Below are positions 34,455-42,081 of a stretch of DNA of 64,000 bases, piece by piece. Numbering within the stretch: the stretch's first letter is position 1; each line of letters begins with the position of its first letter. This DNA comes from Psychrobacillus sp032154225 (GTDB taxonomy: Bacteria > Bacillota > Bacilli > Bacillales_A > Planococcaceae). Under the pieces are notes generated by a model, which did not search any database, was not told the origin of the DNA, and saw only the letters and a list, made by a program, of their open reading frames with translations. The stretch covers positions 294,071 through 358,070 of the forward strand of contig NZ_JALDYF010000002.1 of assembly GCF_032154225.1 (NCBI RefSeq), read 5' to 3'. Made by a program: the position numbers and the translations under genes.

Positions 34455-34982
34455 ATGAAAAAACAGCGTAACGTTATTTTATATATTGCAACATCAATTG
34501 ATGGCTATATTGCAAATAATGATGGCACATTAGAGTGGCTAGAAACAACAGAAGTAGAGGGAGATTCTGGCTACAATTCCCTCGTTGAAAGAATTGACAC
34601 GGTTGTTATGGGAAAAGGAACATATGATGTCATTCGCGGATTTGATGTAGATTATCCATATAGTGAGTTCAAAAATTATGTATTTTCTAAATCTGCTAGT
34701 GGATCAGATAAATATGCCACTTTTATTGATGAAGAGGTTAAGACTTTTATTGAAAATATAAAACAAGAGCCTGGTAAAGATATATGGTTAATTGGTGGTG
34801 GAAATTTAGCTCGTGCATTTTTTAAAGAAAATTTAATCGATGAATTCCAACTAGCCATTGCACCGATTGTTTTAGGAAAAGGCATCTCACTTTATGCCGG
34901 GGATGATATTACGCAAAACTACACTTTATCGAAGGTAGAAAAATTAGGTCAACTTGTAATGCTACATTATGTGAAAAAATAA
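34455..34982 (+). CDS. DHFR-fold reductase (RibD C-terminal-like)
   Basis: The 175-residue protein is of the dihydrofolate reductase/RibD-C family (as in YwjB, YyaP). The N-terminus is VILYIATSIDGYIANNDG. The NADPH region is DTVVMGKGTYDVI, then DIWLIGGGNLARAF, and FQLAIAPIVLGKGISLY near the end. Substrates of these stand-alone proteins are unknown. AGGAGAAATTTAA precedes the ATG. A paralogue lies at 41034-41612. Confidence 0.85.
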   Translation: MKKQRNVILYIATSIDGYIANNDGTLEWLETTEVEGDSGYNSLVERIDTVVMGKGTYDVIRGFDVDYPYSEFKNYVFSKSASGSDKYATFIDEEVKTFIENIKQEPGKDIWLIGGGNLARAFFKENLIDEFQLAIAPIVLGKGISLYAGDDITQNYTLSKVEKLGQLVMLHYVKK

Positions 34983-35050
34983 ACTCATTGAACTAACTGC
35001 TGCTTAGTTGAACAAGGAAGTGTGCTAAAAGGGAAAGGGGAAACAAATAG

Positions 35051-35854
35051 ATGTCAATTTACTATAAAGTATTTGGAGAAGGATATCCTATCGTTATGTT
35101 GCATGGTTGGACACTTGACCATCAAGTGATGTTACATGCAATGGAACCGTTATTCGAGAAACGAAGCGGTTGGAAGAGAATATACATAGACTTACCAGGG
35201 ATGGGGCATTCCAAGTCACATCCATCTATTCAGAACTCTGATGATATTTTAGAAGCTATATTACGTCTTTTGGACGAGATTATTCCTGATCAACCGTTTG
35301 TTATTTGTGGTAATTCATATGGCGGGTATATTGCCAGAGGTATAGTCCGTTCACGGCAGGACACAGTTCGTGGACTACTGCTGATGGCACCAATGACTAT
35401 ACCTGCATTCGATGAGAGGGAAGTACCACAGCAGACCGTTCTAACAAGAGACAGCAACTTGATATCACATTTGTCTCCAGAGGATGCTGAAGAATTTTGC
35501 TCCATGGGAGTAGTGCAAGGTCAAGCTGAATGGGAGAGGTTTCGAAATGAAATTTTACTTCCTTCTAAACAAACAAATAATGAATTCTTAAACCACATTC
35601 GTCAAAATGGATATGGCTTTACCTTCGATATTTCAACTAAGCTTGAGTATCCCACGTTAATTATCACAGGGCGTCAAGACAATGTAGTAGGATACCAAGA
35701 TGCGTGGCGACTAATTGAAGATTACCCAAGGGCAACTTTTGCAGTGCTTGATATAGCTGGTCACAACCTACAAATCGAACAAACCGATGTATTTAATGCA
35801 TTAGTACATAACTGGTTAAACAGACTTGAGTCGGAAAATTTTCGACTGGTATAA
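35051..35854 (+). CDS. Alpha/beta hydrolase
   Basis: The 267-residue alpha/beta-hydrolase has the oxyanion segment MLHGWTLDH and the nucleophile elbow CGNSYGGYIA. The acid is in ITGRQDNVVG and the histidine in AGHNLQIEQ. The triad is complete. It resembles the MhpC-type esterase/peptidase group, with no clue to substrate. Its ribosome site is AAAGGGGAAA. It is a single gene closed by its own terminator. Confidence 0.85.
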   Translation: MSIYYKVFGEGYPIVMLHGWTLDHQVMLHAMEPLFEKRSGWKRIYIDLPGMGHSKSHPSIQNSDDILEAILRLLDEIIPDQPFVICGNSYGGYIARGIVRSRQDTVRGLLLMAPMTIPAFDEREVPQQTVLTRDSNLISHLSPEDAEEFCSMGVVQGQAEWERFRNEILLPSKQTNNEFLNHIRQNGYGFTFDISTKLEYPTLIITGRQDNVVGYQDAWRLIEDYPRATFAVLDIAGHNLQIEQTDVFNALVHNWLNRLESENFRLV

Positions 35855-35913
35855 CATTTCATGAATTTAAGTTTCCTGTTGCACTTATGTGAATATTTAG
35901 TTGAATATGGAGG

Positions 35914-35941
35914 CGTTTCTACAAATAGTAGAGACGTTTTT
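35914..35941 (+). terminator. Terminator after the first alpha/beta hydrolase
   Basis: CGTTTCTAC pairs with GTAGAGACG (one G-U) around a 5-base loop and runs into T5. Confidence 0.75.
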
Positions 35942-36082
35942 GTCATATTATGTAAATAAAAAGGGATTTTCAAGTGTTGTATCGAAATAAGTACTAATCA
36001 TTACATCTAAAACTAATAGTGATTGTTATACATTTCTTTATAAATAAATTGGCATTCTATTTTTATTTAAGGGGAGAAAAGT

Positions 36083-36922
36083 ATGTGGATTCAAAGATTC
36101 ATCGAAACAAGAAGAGGCACGTTTGAGCTTTTTGAGAAAGGAGAGGGAGAACCACTGGCAATTACGCATTTATATAGTGAATATGATAAGCGTGGAAATG
36201 CATTTGCTAATCCATTCACAGAGTATTATCATGTGTATTTAATTAATGTTCGTGGAGCTGGTAATTCTGTTAATGCACAAAGTGAAAGTGAATATAGTAT
36301 GGATGAAACTGTCCTAGATTTAGAAGCCATTAGAGAGGCTATAAGAATTGTAAAATGGGCTTTTGCTGGTCATTCTACTGGGGGAATGCTCGCTTTAAAG
36401 TATGCTGTATTAAATGAAGTGTCACTAACAAAAATTGTTGTAAGTGGTTCAGCGGCAAGCATTGATTATAGTACAGACCCCAATAGTATTTACTGTCATT
36501 TAAATCCGAATTTCAAACGAATCCGTGAAATAATGAATTTATTTAATGACTTAAATTTACCAGTAGAAGAACGACAAAAATTATCAAGAGAATGGTCATT
36601 AATGTCCTTTTATAAAGTAGAGAGTTTAGCTAAAGCTTCCGAAAAACCTAATAGCGGCAAAACAGTTGGTGCTAGGCTTGATTACTTTAGAAAAGTTGAT
36701 TGCCAAAACTTTGATGTAACTGAACAATTAAAACAAGTCACGATTCCGGCATTTGTATCTTCTGGAGTATATGACGCTCAATGCCCATATCGTTTTAGTG
36801 TTGAAATTGCACAGTTGATACCCAAAGCGACCTTTACTGCATTTGAGCAGAGTAATCACTATCCATTTTGGGAAGAAGAATTAGCATTTAATGAGTTTGT
36901 AAAATTAACTTTAGAGAATTAA
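36083..36922 (+). CDS. Alpha/beta hydrolase (proline iminopeptidase-like)
   Basis: The 279-residue alpha/beta-hydrolase has VRGAGNS near residue 62 and the nucleophile elbow AGHSTGGMLALKYA. The acid is in SGVYDAQCPYRFS and the histidine in SNHYPFWEE. The second strand and lid resemble prolyl aminopeptidases. AGGGGAGAAAAGT precedes ATG. It is not similar enough to the 35051 gene to call a recent duplicate. The substrate is unknown. Confidence 0.85.
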   Translation: MWIQRFIETRRGTFELFEKGEGEPLAITHLYSEYDKRGNAFANPFTEYYHVYLINVRGAGNSVNAQSESEYSMDETVLDLEAIREAIRIVKWAFAGHSTGGMLALKYAVLNEVSLTKIVVSGSAASIDYSTDPNSIYCHLNPNFKRIREIMNLFNDLNLPVEERQKLSREWSLMSFYKVESLAKASEKPNSGKTVGARLDYFRKVDCQNFDVTEQLKQVTIPAFVSSGVYDAQCPYRFSVEIAQLIPKATFTAFEQSNHYPFWEEELAFNEFVKLTLEN

Positions 36923-36994
36923 AGAATACAATAAACGGTACATAAATTATTTTGTTTTTCAACTAAAGGTAGTATTTTGATTAGGGGTGTATGA

Positions 36995-37276
36995 ATGGTT
37001 AGAAGAAGAGGGACGTATCAAATAAAAATTCGTGACAAGCAGCTCATTTGTTTATTTTGTCAACACGATGAATTTGAGCATCGTGAAGTTTATATGGATT
37101 TAAAGCCTTTAGAGGAACCGAGAACAGAACAGAACAGAACAGAACAGCTCACATTGCAATCATTTTCCTGCAAGTCATGTGGTGATTTTCGAATGTTTCA
37201 AGAAAAGAATCGATTTGATCATACGTTACAAAAACATGTATCTATTGTTGAATATACGGAAGTAACAAAAGAATGA
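36995..37276 (+). CDS. Zinc-ribbon hypothetical protein A, 93 aa
   Basis: The protein has two CxxC pairs, LICLFCQHDEF and SCKSCGDFRMF, likely binding one zinc, and a tail of mixed charge. It is related to the next gene: IKIRDKQLICLFCQHD aligns with ITIYDEPVVCSFCLHD, and CKSCGDFRMFQEKNRFD with CQHCGQAKYFGDPSHFD. Between the Cys pairs lies PRTEQNRTEQ, encoded by a five-copy AGAAC repeat. AGGGGTG lies 5 bases before ATG. It overlaps the next gene by four bases. Function is unknown. Confidence 0.7.
   Translation: MVRRRGTYQIKIRDKQLICLFCQHDEFEHREVYMDLKPLEEPRTEQNRTEQLTLQSFSCKSCGDFRMFQEKNRFDHTLQKHVSIVEYTEVTKE
37121..37147 (+). repeat. Pentanucleotide repeat (AGAAC)x5 inside a gene
   Basis: Five perfect AGAAC units (37121-37145) plus AG. 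The unit is not a multiple of three, so gain or loss of one copy would shift the frame of the zinc-ribbon gene. Confidence 0.95.
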
Positions 37277-37791
37277 GTGGTATGGATGAATCCCTAAGTC
37301 CCCAAAAAAGTCGTATTACGATTTATGATGAGCCTGTTGTTTGTAGTTTTTGTTTACATGATGTGTATATACCCTATGAAGTTTTTGTGAATGTTGAAGA
37401 ACCAGGTGTAAACGTGCGTCATGTTCGCTATATAGCAATTTGTCAACATTGTGGCCAAGCCAAATATTTTGGAGATCCAAGCCATTTTGATGCTAATAAA
37501 GGTGTTTTTATTTGGGCGTTGAATCAGTATTTAATTTCCATTAGAAGTTATAAGATTAAAATTTTATTTTATGTTAGTAAAAAAAATAATGACAAAATAA
37601 CCGGTTTTACAAATAAACTTATTCAAGATTTTGGTGTAGAGAAAGAGAATATAAATATCAGTAATTTAAAAGGAGTAGCAGAACTTCAAATAAAGATTTC
37701 TAGTTTAAATGAAATACAAGAGGTTAGATCTCATATAATGCATTCTGCGAAGAAACTGTATATAACGATTAAGGACCTAACCATTAATTAG
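37273..37791 (+). CDS. Zinc-ribbon hypothetical protein B, 172 aa
   Basis: The N-terminal ~75 residues repeat the zinc-ribbon layout of the preceding protein (VVCSFCLHD and ICQHCGQAKYF). A further ~95 residues with no recognised domain follow (ISIRSYKIKILFYVSKKN, then a mixed alpha/beta pattern). The start overlaps the stop of protein A (ATGA), so translation is coupled and a frameshift in the repeat of A would also affect B. The pair looks like a duplication with a fused extra domain. Function is unknown. Confidence 0.7.
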   Translation: MSGMDESLSPQKSRITIYDEPVVCSFCLHDVYIPYEVFVNVEEPGVNVRHVRYIAICQHCGQAKYFGDPSHFDANKGVFIWALNQYLISIRSYKIKILFYVSKKNNDKITGFTNKLIQDFGVEKENINISNLKGVAELQIKISSLNEIQEVRSHIMHSAKKLYITIKDLTIN

Positions 37792-37880
37792 CAAAAGAAG
37801 GTATTAGTAATTTTATGTAGAATTAGAATACGTCAGGCTATTAATTTGTTATAGCCGAAATTTAAGGAAGGGGTGACATA

Positions 37881-37934
37881 TTGAAAAAGATAGAATTTCA
37901 AAATAGCGTGCTAATGAGAGGGATTATCTCTTAA
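37881..37934 (+). CDS. Candidate leader peptide, 17 codons
   Basis: TTG 37881 follows a strong AAGGAAGGGGTGA site and encodes MKKIEFQNSVLMRGIIS, then stops 42 bases before the phosphotransferase start. It is too short to be a usual gene. Its codons 12-14 hold one arm of an alternative hairpin with the downstream ribosome site. It could also be a relic of a lost gene start. Confidence 0.45.
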   Translation: MKKIEFQNSVLMRGIIS

Positions 37935-37966
37935 CTAAGGCTTAACCTCTCAAAGGTAATGGGAGG
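37915..37966 (+). promoter_or_regulatory. Candidate translational attenuator of the phosphotransferase gene
   Basis: Three segments compete: TGAGAGG (37915-37921, in the leader frame), CCTCTCA (37946-37952) and TGGGAGG (37960-37966, the ribosome site). Segment 2 pairs perfectly with 1, and with 3 through seven pairs including one G-U (loop 7 bases). Only one pairing can form, so leader translation could decide whether the ribosome site is free. Confidence 0.5.
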
Positions 37967-37976
37967 AAAATTAAAG

Positions 37977-38963
37977 ATGATGAATTTAGGAAACATGGTA
38001 AGAGGATTATCTTCCGATACTGTCGCTCAGAGTCTCATTCAATTCTGGGAATATGACGAGGGAACTTTGGAGGTGTGGCGTGCGAGTTCAAACTTTGTGT
38101 ATGCTTTTGAACGTAACCAAGTTCGATACTTTTTAAGATTTTGTTTTGATCAGGATAACTCTATTGAACAGATAAAAGCAGAGCTAGAGTTCATGCGATA
38201 TTTACAATTGAACGAATTTCCATCTGTAACACCAGTCTACTCAATAAGTGGAAAACTAATTGAAACACTAAAGACTCCAGAAGGAACATATATTGCTGTT
38301 GTCTTTAGTGCGGCAAGCGGAATCAATTTGGATTCCGATACGATTACTGAAAAACAGATGGAGGAATGGGGAAAATCCCTTGCTTCACTTCATTGTTTGT
38401 CTAAGACTTTCGAGCCTGTATCTGAAAGAAGAAAGAGTTGGTTAGACACAGTGCAGTTCATGGAAAATGTATTTCAAAAGCATCCAAGTGAACAAGTAGC
38501 CCTTCAAGAGCTACGCAGGGTGACCACTTGGCTTCAATCGATACCTAATGGAAATGATGTGTACGGATTGATACATTATGATTTCGAATTGGATAATATC
38601 TTTTTTGAAGAGAATATGAATCATAGTTTCAATATAATCGACTTTGATGATGCAATCTATCACAGGTATGTACTTGATATTGTCACAGCCCTGGATGATT
38701 TTATTAACAATGACAATTCCCATTCAAAATTACTGATTCAGTCTTTTTTAAACGGATATCGGTCCATAACTGTACTAGAAAATGATGCAGTGGCTCAGTT
38801 TCCGCAGTTTCAAAGATATGCAAACTTATATAAGTTTTCCAAATTGCTAAGGTCTTTGGATTATGACGAAATTAATGAAACTCCACCTTGGTTTGATGCG
38901 TTAAAGGTAAAATTAGTTCGTGTTGCAGATGAACTAAGACAGAGCTTTCTAAAACCATGGTAA
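37977..38963 (+). CDS. APH-family phosphotransferase
   Basis: The 328-residue protein has the aminoglycoside phosphotransferase/choline kinase fold. The Brenner motif is LIHYDFELDNIFF (His200, Asp202, Asn207) and the metal motif NIIDFDDAIYHRY (about 219-231). The N-lobe contains NFVYAFERNQVRYFLRF. Relatives include antibiotic kinases and metabolite kinases, and sequence alone does not separate them. ATG 37977 is followed by another ATG, and TGGGAGG lies 10 bases upstream. A leader peptide and competing hairpins precede it, which would fit an inducible resistance-type gene. Confidence 0.82.
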   Translation: MMNLGNMVRGLSSDTVAQSLIQFWEYDEGTLEVWRASSNFVYAFERNQVRYFLRFCFDQDNSIEQIKAELEFMRYLQLNEFPSVTPVYSISGKLIETLKTPEGTYIAVVFSAASGINLDSDTITEKQMEEWGKSLASLHCLSKTFEPVSERRKSWLDTVQFMENVFQKHPSEQVALQELRRVTTWLQSIPNGNDVYGLIHYDFELDNIFFEENMNHSFNIIDFDDAIYHRYVLDIVTALDDFINNDNSHSKLLIQSFLNGYRSITVLENDAVAQFPQFQRYANLYKFSKLLRSLDYDEINETPPWFDALKVKLVRVADELRQSFLKPW

Positions 38964-39056
38964 AAGGGATAACATGAAATTTCCAAGTCACTAGGAATAA
39001 AATTGGTTGATTGTTTTATAACGGGTTTCGGAGATAAAGTTTTTTATATAAATAAT

Positions 39057-39096
39057 AAAGTTGCAGGTCCATTTAATTTGATCTGCAACTCTTTTT
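39057..39096 (+). terminator. Terminator after the phosphotransferase gene
   Basis: AGTTGCAG and CTGCAACT are a perfect 8-bp stem followed by CTTTTTT. Confidence 0.75.
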
Positions 39097-39115
39097 TACT
39101 AAACGGCAGTTTAGT
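39096..39115. repeat. Perfect 8-bp inverted repeat
   Basis: TACTAAAC and GTTTAGTA are separated by four bases (GGCA). It abuts the preceding terminator. Confidence 0.7.
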
Positions 39116-39130
39116 ACGAGAAGAACAAAG

Positions 39131-39162
39131 AAGGCAAACTGAAGAAATCAGTTTGCCCTTTT
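39131..39162 (+). terminator. Second terminator-like hairpin
   Basis: GGCAAACTGA and TCAGTTTGCC form a 10-bp stem with a 5-base loop, then CTTTTC. Confidence 0.65.
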
Positions 39163-39268
39163 CTATATGTCTAATTAAATTATATCATTGTTTGTAACGA
39201 ATCATCAGTCTTTAATTATTCCTTTATATTGGTAGTCTTTAGAAGTAGAGTTGGTGGGAGGTAGAATT

Positions 39269-39776
39269 ATGATTGATTACAGGATAAGACCAAGGGAAGG
39301 TTTTAGTGAAAAAATTGAGAACTTGTGTCTATGCTTGAACATTCAAGAGATGTAACATTGAATGAAATTTCGGGTCTTAAGCAGTTGGATTTAGATTATT
39401 TATCGAATGATAGTTCAAACTCTATCGGTTCTTTGTTGTTACATATCGCATCCATTGAATTTGTTCATCAAATTATTTCATTTGAAAATAGAGATTTAAA
39501 TGACCGTGAACTTTTGAAATGGGGAATTGCATTAGAACTTGGAGAAAAAGCAAGAGCAGGAACTAAGGGAGAATCACTTAATTTTATCTGAACGAATTAT
39601 CTCAAATTAGAGAAAATACATTAACACAGCTAAGTTCTAAGAAAGATAACTGGTTATACCAAGAAAACAAATGGGAAAAAGGTACCCCTTATAACAATTA
39701 CTATCTTTTGTTTCACGTTATGGAGGACGAAATTAACCATCGTGGGCAGTTAAAACGATTAAGCGATTATTGTTAA
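39269..39776 (+). pseudogene. DinB/DUF664-like gene with two frameshifts
   Basis: ATG 39269 (strong GGGAGG site) starts MIDYRIRPREGFSEKIENL. The frame then shifts by one to VSMLEHSRDVTLNEISGL and runs to a TGA at 39589. It shifts once more to YLNELSQIRENTLTQLSS and ends with VMEDEINHRGQLKRL, the third metal-ligand helix of this family. Both joins need one extra base, so two single-base losses are inferred. The metal histidines (LLLHIASIEFVHQ and INHRGQ) are still readable. The intact protein would have about 168 residues. Confidence 0.75.
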
Positions 39777-39779
39777 ATA

Positions 39780-39892
39780 ATAAATGAAACTTATACTTAT
39801 GAGCAAATGCCTAAATTATCAAACTTACGAGAAGTCCTAGGAGAACAGCTGACGGATATGGGTTACGATATTACTAAAGAAAACGCAGCATA
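39780..39892 (+). pseudogene. Short gene remnant
   Basis: An open frame without start reads INETYTYEQMPKLSNLREVL and ends DITKENAA at 39892. It directly follows the broken DinB-like gene and probably is the 3' end of a lost gene. No family is recognised. Confidence 0.3.
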
Positions 39893-39948
39893 AGCTAGCG
39901 TTATTTATGCATTTTCAATCTGAGATATTAACACGAAGCAGAAGGGAG

Positions 39949-40533
39949 TCAAAAATTTCTCTCAAATAATGAGTTTGGCAAATAACCTAAGTTTTTGACC
40001 TCAATAATTAGAAGTTGATTTATTGTCCAGTCATTAAAATCAGCTTTGCTATGTAAAGATGTCAAAGATTCATCTTGTAATAGATTTCTTTTTACACCTT
40101 CCAAATTCAAATATTTGGTAAGAATTTTTATCTGCTTATTAATTTCTAAAGTTACTTGTTCAAGTTGCTCAATTTGGAAAATTGTTGATTTAGATATGTC
40201 TCTCTCTGCAATTAATATATCTATATGCGCTGACACAGAACTAAGTTTTAATTTTTTTGATAAGTAAGCACGGTGGTTTCCACCATTCCCAACAGTAAAT
40301 TTACCGTTCGGAAGTAGTATCAACTCATAGATGTATCGAGAGCCAACCTTTCTCATCATACTTTCTTGCAAAATCTGAAGTTTGCTGGAATCTAAAATTT
40401 CTTGTCTAGTTAAAGAGAAACCAATGATGTCGTTTGGATTAATAGATCGAGGACCTAATTTTACAAGACGGTAAGGTTCATAAATTTCTATGAGTTCATC
40501 AGACATCTTCATTTTATTATTAGAATTAAACAA
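39949..40533 (-). CDS. ParB-fold-like protein, 194 aa
   Basis: The segment LPNGKFTVGNGGNHRAYLSKKL (about 75-96) resembles the GxxR/NHR active-site stretch of the ParB/sulfiredoxin nuclease-like fold. A helical region follows and ends with SLFERNF. A DNA-binding helix-turn-helix like that of chromosomal ParB is not evident. Start is taken as TTG 40533, seven bases after GGAGGT. An ATG at 40548 would include that site. It runs opposite to its neighbours and has no ParA beside it, so plasmid partition is unlikely. Confidence 0.6.
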   Translation of the reverse strand: MFNSNNKMKMSDELIEIYEPYRLVKLGPRSINPNDIIGFSLTRQEILDSSKLQILQESMMRKVGSRYIYELILLPNGKFTVGNGGNHRAYLSKKLKLSSVSAHIDILIAERDISKSTIFQIEQLEQVTLEINKQIKILTKYLNLEGVKRNLLQDESLTSLHSKADFNDWTINQLLIIEVKNLGYLPNSLFERNF

Positions 40534-40676
40534 TTGTAATACCTCCATTAATCTTGATACTAATTAATTCAATATGAATGGATAAGAATCCTTTATTTCT
40601 AATTCGAAACATAAAGCGTCGTAATCGAATTTCTTCCTCTTGTGTTGTATATTGATTAATTGAGGAGGGATTATTT

Positions 40677-40919
40677 ATGATTAACGAAGAAATAAAGAAA
40701 CTATCCGATATTTTGTTACAAAGTTTGTATGATTATCATTTTGCTAATAATGGTGGAAGTTATACTTTACCTAAAGCAATGGTAAATGCTGATGTTAATA
40801 GCAAACAAGCTATTGAATACCTTATCGAAAAGGGATATGCGATCGATAGCGGACAAGGGTCAGATAACCTCGTTTTAGCAATAACAGCACAAGGTATGGA
40901 CAATATTAAAAACAAATAA
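40677..40919 (+). CDS. Small winged-helix-like hypothetical protein, 80 aa
   Basis: The 80-residue soluble protein has TTGAGGAGGGA as a strong ribosome site. The sequence KLSDILLQSLYDYHFANNG, then VNSKQAIEYLIEKGYAI and LAITAQGMDNI, looks like a small winged helix (helix-turn-helix plus a wing strand), as in uncharacterised Bacillales proteins with YDYHF. It is divergently placed from the ParB-like gene (144 bases apart) and followed by a terminator. Function is unknown. Confidence 0.65.
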   Translation: MINEEIKKLSDILLQSLYDYHFANNGGSYTLPKAMVNADVNSKQAIEYLIEKGYAIDSGQGSDNLVLAITAQGMDNIKNK

Positions 40920-40930
40920 GTTATCAACAG

Positions 40931-40955
40931 AGAGAACGTTGACGGCGTTCTTTTT
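40931..40955 (+). terminator. Terminator after the 80-aa gene
   Basis: AGAACG pairs with CGTTCT around seven bases and is followed by T4. Confidence 0.65.
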
Positions 40956-41033
40956 CTTATCATAGAAGACTCGGCTGCAACTTTATATGTTATTCTTTAA
41001 TAAATTATTTGAAGGGGAGCAGGAGGAAGAGTT

Positions 41034-41612
41034 ATGTCAAATGACGCAAAAAAAAGAAGAATTATTTTAGATTTAGCAGTTACTTTAGACGGTTTTATTG
41101 AAGGGAAAAATGGAGAAGTTGATTGGTGTATTATGGACCCAGATATGGGGTTTACTAATTTTCTAGATCAAATTGATACTATTTTATATGGTAGAAAAAG
41201 TTACGATTTATGGGGACAATATAATCCGAGAACGGAAGACTCAGATAGTGAAAAAGAGATGTGGGAATTGGTTCATAGTAAAAAGAAATATGTGTTTTCC
41301 AGAACACAAATAGGGATGGATAATCGAGCAATATTTATACAAGATAATATTCTCGAAGAAGTAAATAAATTGAAGGGTAAGGCTGGTAAAGACATCTGGC
41401 TATATGGTGGAGCAAGTCTCATTACAACGTTTATAAATTTAGGGCTTGTTGATGAATTTAGATTATCTATTCACCCTGTTATTTTAGGAGAAGGAAAACC
41501 GATGTTTATTGATATAAAACAGAGGCTGAATTTAAAAATAGTTAATACAAGAACGTTCTCTTCTGGTGTTGTGCAAGTCATTTATCATTATAATGATCAT
41601 ATAAAAAGGTAA
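41034..41612 (+). CDS. DHFR-fold reductase (RibD C-terminal-like), second copy
   Basis: The 192-residue protein has the same layout as the 34455 gene: RIILDLAVTLDGFIEGKNG at the start, DTILYGRKSYDLWG, DIWLYGGASLITTF, and FRLSIHPVILGEGKPMF. It is a divergent paralogue rather than a recent copy. GGAGCAGGAGGAAGA precedes the ATG. It is 21 bases upstream of a NIPSNAP-type gene, so the two are likely one transcript. The substrate is unknown. Confidence 0.85.
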   Translation: MSNDAKKRRIILDLAVTLDGFIEGKNGEVDWCIMDPDMGFTNFLDQIDTILYGRKSYDLWGQYNPRTEDSDSEKEMWELVHSKKKYVFSRTQIGMDNRAIFIQDNILEEVNKLKGKAGKDIWLYGGASLITTFINLGLVDEFRLSIHPVILGEGKPMFIDIKQRLNLKIVNTRTFSSGVVQVIYHYNDHIKR

Positions 41613-41633
41613 TACACTTTTAGGAGGAATGAA

Positions 41634-41939
41634 ATGGTCACATGTTATTTGAAATATGTTATTGACCCTTATAAAGTAAATGAATTTGAAGAATACGGCA
41701 AGATGTGGATACCACTTGTCAATAAATTAGGTGGTATACATCATGGCTATTTTCTTCCGCATGAGGGAGCGAATAATATTGCTTATGCTTTATTCACTTT
41801 TCCAAGTTTAGCAGCATACGAAGAATACCGAGAAAAAATGGCATTGGATGAGGAATGTCAGAAAGCTTTTAAATTTGCAGAAGATACTAAATGTATTTTA
41901 AGTTATGAGAGAAGTTTCATGCGTCCTCTATTTAATTAA
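41634..41939 (+). CDS. NIPSNAP-family protein
   Basis: The 101-residue alpha+beta barrel-type protein starts VTCYLKYVIDPYKVNEFEEYGKMW. The glycine-histidine turn GGIHHGYFLPHEG and YEEYREKMALDEECQKAFK are the pattern of small NIPSNAP proteins in Bacillales. TAGGAGGAAT is an ideal site. It follows the DHFR-like gene closely. The biochemical role is unknown. Confidence 0.8.
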   Translation: MVTCYLKYVIDPYKVNEFEEYGKMWIPLVNKLGGIHHGYFLPHEGANNIAYALFTFPSLAAYEEYREKMALDEECQKAFKFAEDTKCILSYERSFMRPLFN

Positions 41940-42081
41940 ACATGCATTATATTCGAAAAATCCCTTCTTCATTAAAAAATGGGTTTTTTGGGGTTAAAAT
42001 GATTACTTTAATATAGTGAATTTTAGAAACATTAGATGCATCATGAATTGGGAAATGCTGATATAACAGGGTTTCTTATTT

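Larger units (their letters stand above)
38964..39268. other. Hairpin-rich intergenic region
   Basis: These 305 bases have no convincing gene. A 64-codon frame at 39003-39197 runs through three consecutive hairpins and lacks a ribosome site. The hairpins are listed separately. Confidence 0.65.

Noticed and set aside
37121..37147. AGAAC repeat as a CRISPR-like array
   Set aside because: Five-base units without spacers; a simple tandem repeat.
39003..39197. 64-codon plus-strand frame
   Set aside because: It runs through three hairpins, has no ribosome site and resembles no protein.
39949..40533. Plasmid partition function for the ParB-like gene
   Set aside because: No ParA, no parS-like site and no helix-turn-helix seen.
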